Under the pieces are notes generated by a model. It did not search any database. It was not told the DNA's origin and worked only from the letters and a program-made list of their open reading frames with translations. Positions 6,802 to 7,108 of a stretch of 7,108 bases of DNA are shown one piece after another. The stretch comes from Prolixibacteraceae bacterium (GTDB lineage: Bacteria > Bacteroidota > Bacteroidia > Bacteroidales > Prolixibacteraceae): the NCBI GenBank assembly GCA_009782655.1, contig WRIQ01000053.1, positions 1-7,108 of the forward strand. Direction: 5' to 3'. Each line of letters begins with the position of its first letter. The first letter of the stretch is position 1. Made by a program: the position numbers and the translations under genes.

Positions 6802-7097
6802 TTTTTTTTGATTTTTTCTTCGTTTGGTGAAAAGCTTTCCTTTATCATTTTACCGCCGATAACGGCGAGAAGCGCAAAAGCCACCCAATGTTCAACTTCG
6901 TCAAACTTGTGTGCAAAGAGCGTTCCGGTAAAATAGCCGATAAGGGGCATGAGCGCCTGAAAAAAACCGAAATAGATTCCGGGAATAAGGTACTGTACCG
7001 TTTTCGGTTTCTTTACGGACAGACCGAGCGTTATAGAAACGGCAAACGCGTCCAGTGACAGTCCGACGGCGATAAAAATTATTTCCAACAGTCCCAT
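6741..7097 (-). CDS. mntP: Manganese efflux pump MntP-like, C-terminus missing
   Basis: The N-terminal half of an MntP (DUF204) exporter, an inner-membrane protein that pumps out Mn(II). From the ATG at 7097 the product begins MGLLEIIFIAVGLSLDAFAV. D16 in GLSLDAFAVS is the conserved membrane Asp, also D16 in E. coli MntP. FGFFQALMPLIGYFTG (43-58), EHWVAFALLAVIGGKMIKES (69-88) and SFQLIKMLLLA (100-110) all fit the family. The family continues with a second half starting near IATSIDALAVG and totals about 185-190 residues. Here residue 110 is followed by eight unrelated residues (KVLASGRM) and a TGA inside lpxA. About 75 residues are missing, including the second conserved Asp motif, so this product should not be functional. 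An upstream ATG is not excluded because the window ends 11 bases away; a TTG lies in frame near the edge. The usual yybP-ykoY manganese riboswitch, if present, would be outside the window. Confidence 0.85.
   Translation of the reverse strand: MGLLEIIFIAVGLSLDAFAVSITLGLSVKKPKTVQYLIPGIYFGFFQALMPLIGYFTGTLFAHKFDEVEHWVAFALLAVIGGKMIKESFSPNEEKIKKNSFQLIKMLLLAKVLASGRM
6767..6801 (-). other. mntP/lpxA junction, DNA family-like in two frames
   Basis: On the minus strand these ~35 bases read SFQLIKMLLLA in the MntP frame and FVPVDKDVIIGE in the LpxA frame. Both readings fit their families at the expected positions (MntP residues 100-110, LpxA from about residue 29). The two genes are not normally fused or overlapping, so the simplest reading is that both parental loci shared a short sequence around TTGATAAAGATGTTATTATT and were joined through it. 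Homopolymers of eight A (6802-6809) and six A (6812-6817) lie just upstream. The dual reading is seen directly; the joining mechanism is inferred. Confidence 0.6.
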
Positions 7098-7108
7098 GCA
7101 GTACAACC

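Overview
The window looks like chromosomal DNA from a member of the Bacteroidota, probably the Bacteroidales. The reasons are a lipoprotein signal and two-BON-domain protein of the type common there, an M23 peptidase with a divergent zinc motif, a leuS/YitT gene pair, an LpxA of Bacteroidota type, a TAnnTTTG-type promoter box in front of leuS, and no strong Shine-Dalgarno sequences before starts. All convincing genes lie on the minus strand, so the biological reading order runs from high to low coordinates. Nothing indicates a phage, an insertion sequence, a CRISPR array, an rRNA or a tRNA.

In reading order: (1) The right edge holds the first ~110 codons of an mntP-like manganese exporter. 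It runs, in a different reading frame, straight into an lpxA gene that lacks about its first 28 codons. Over about 35 bases (6767-6801) the same DNA reads plausibly as MntP in one frame and as LpxA in the other. This looks like a join through a short shared sequence, either a real deletion or rearrangement or an assembly chimera. (2) A ~235-base gap without a convincing gene carries the leuS promoter. (3) leuS, a YitT-family membrane protein gene and an M23 endopeptidase gene follow with gaps of 10 and 4 bases, a likely operon read from that promoter. (4) A ~440-base gap without a convincing gene contains a perfect 10-bp hairpin. (5) A two-BON-domain lipoprotein gene follows. Its stop codon overlaps, as TAATG, the start of what appears to be a heavily broken small gene running off the left edge.

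Functionally this is mostly housekeeping and cell-envelope content: lipid A biosynthesis (lpxA), leucyl-tRNA charging (leuS), peptidoglycan cleavage (M23 peptidase), an envelope lipoprotein (BON) and membrane transport (mntP, YitT). I do not see an undescribed multi-gene system. The observations most worth checking are the mntP/lpxA junction, the degenerate gene at the left end, and the HxD in place of HxH in the M23 active site.
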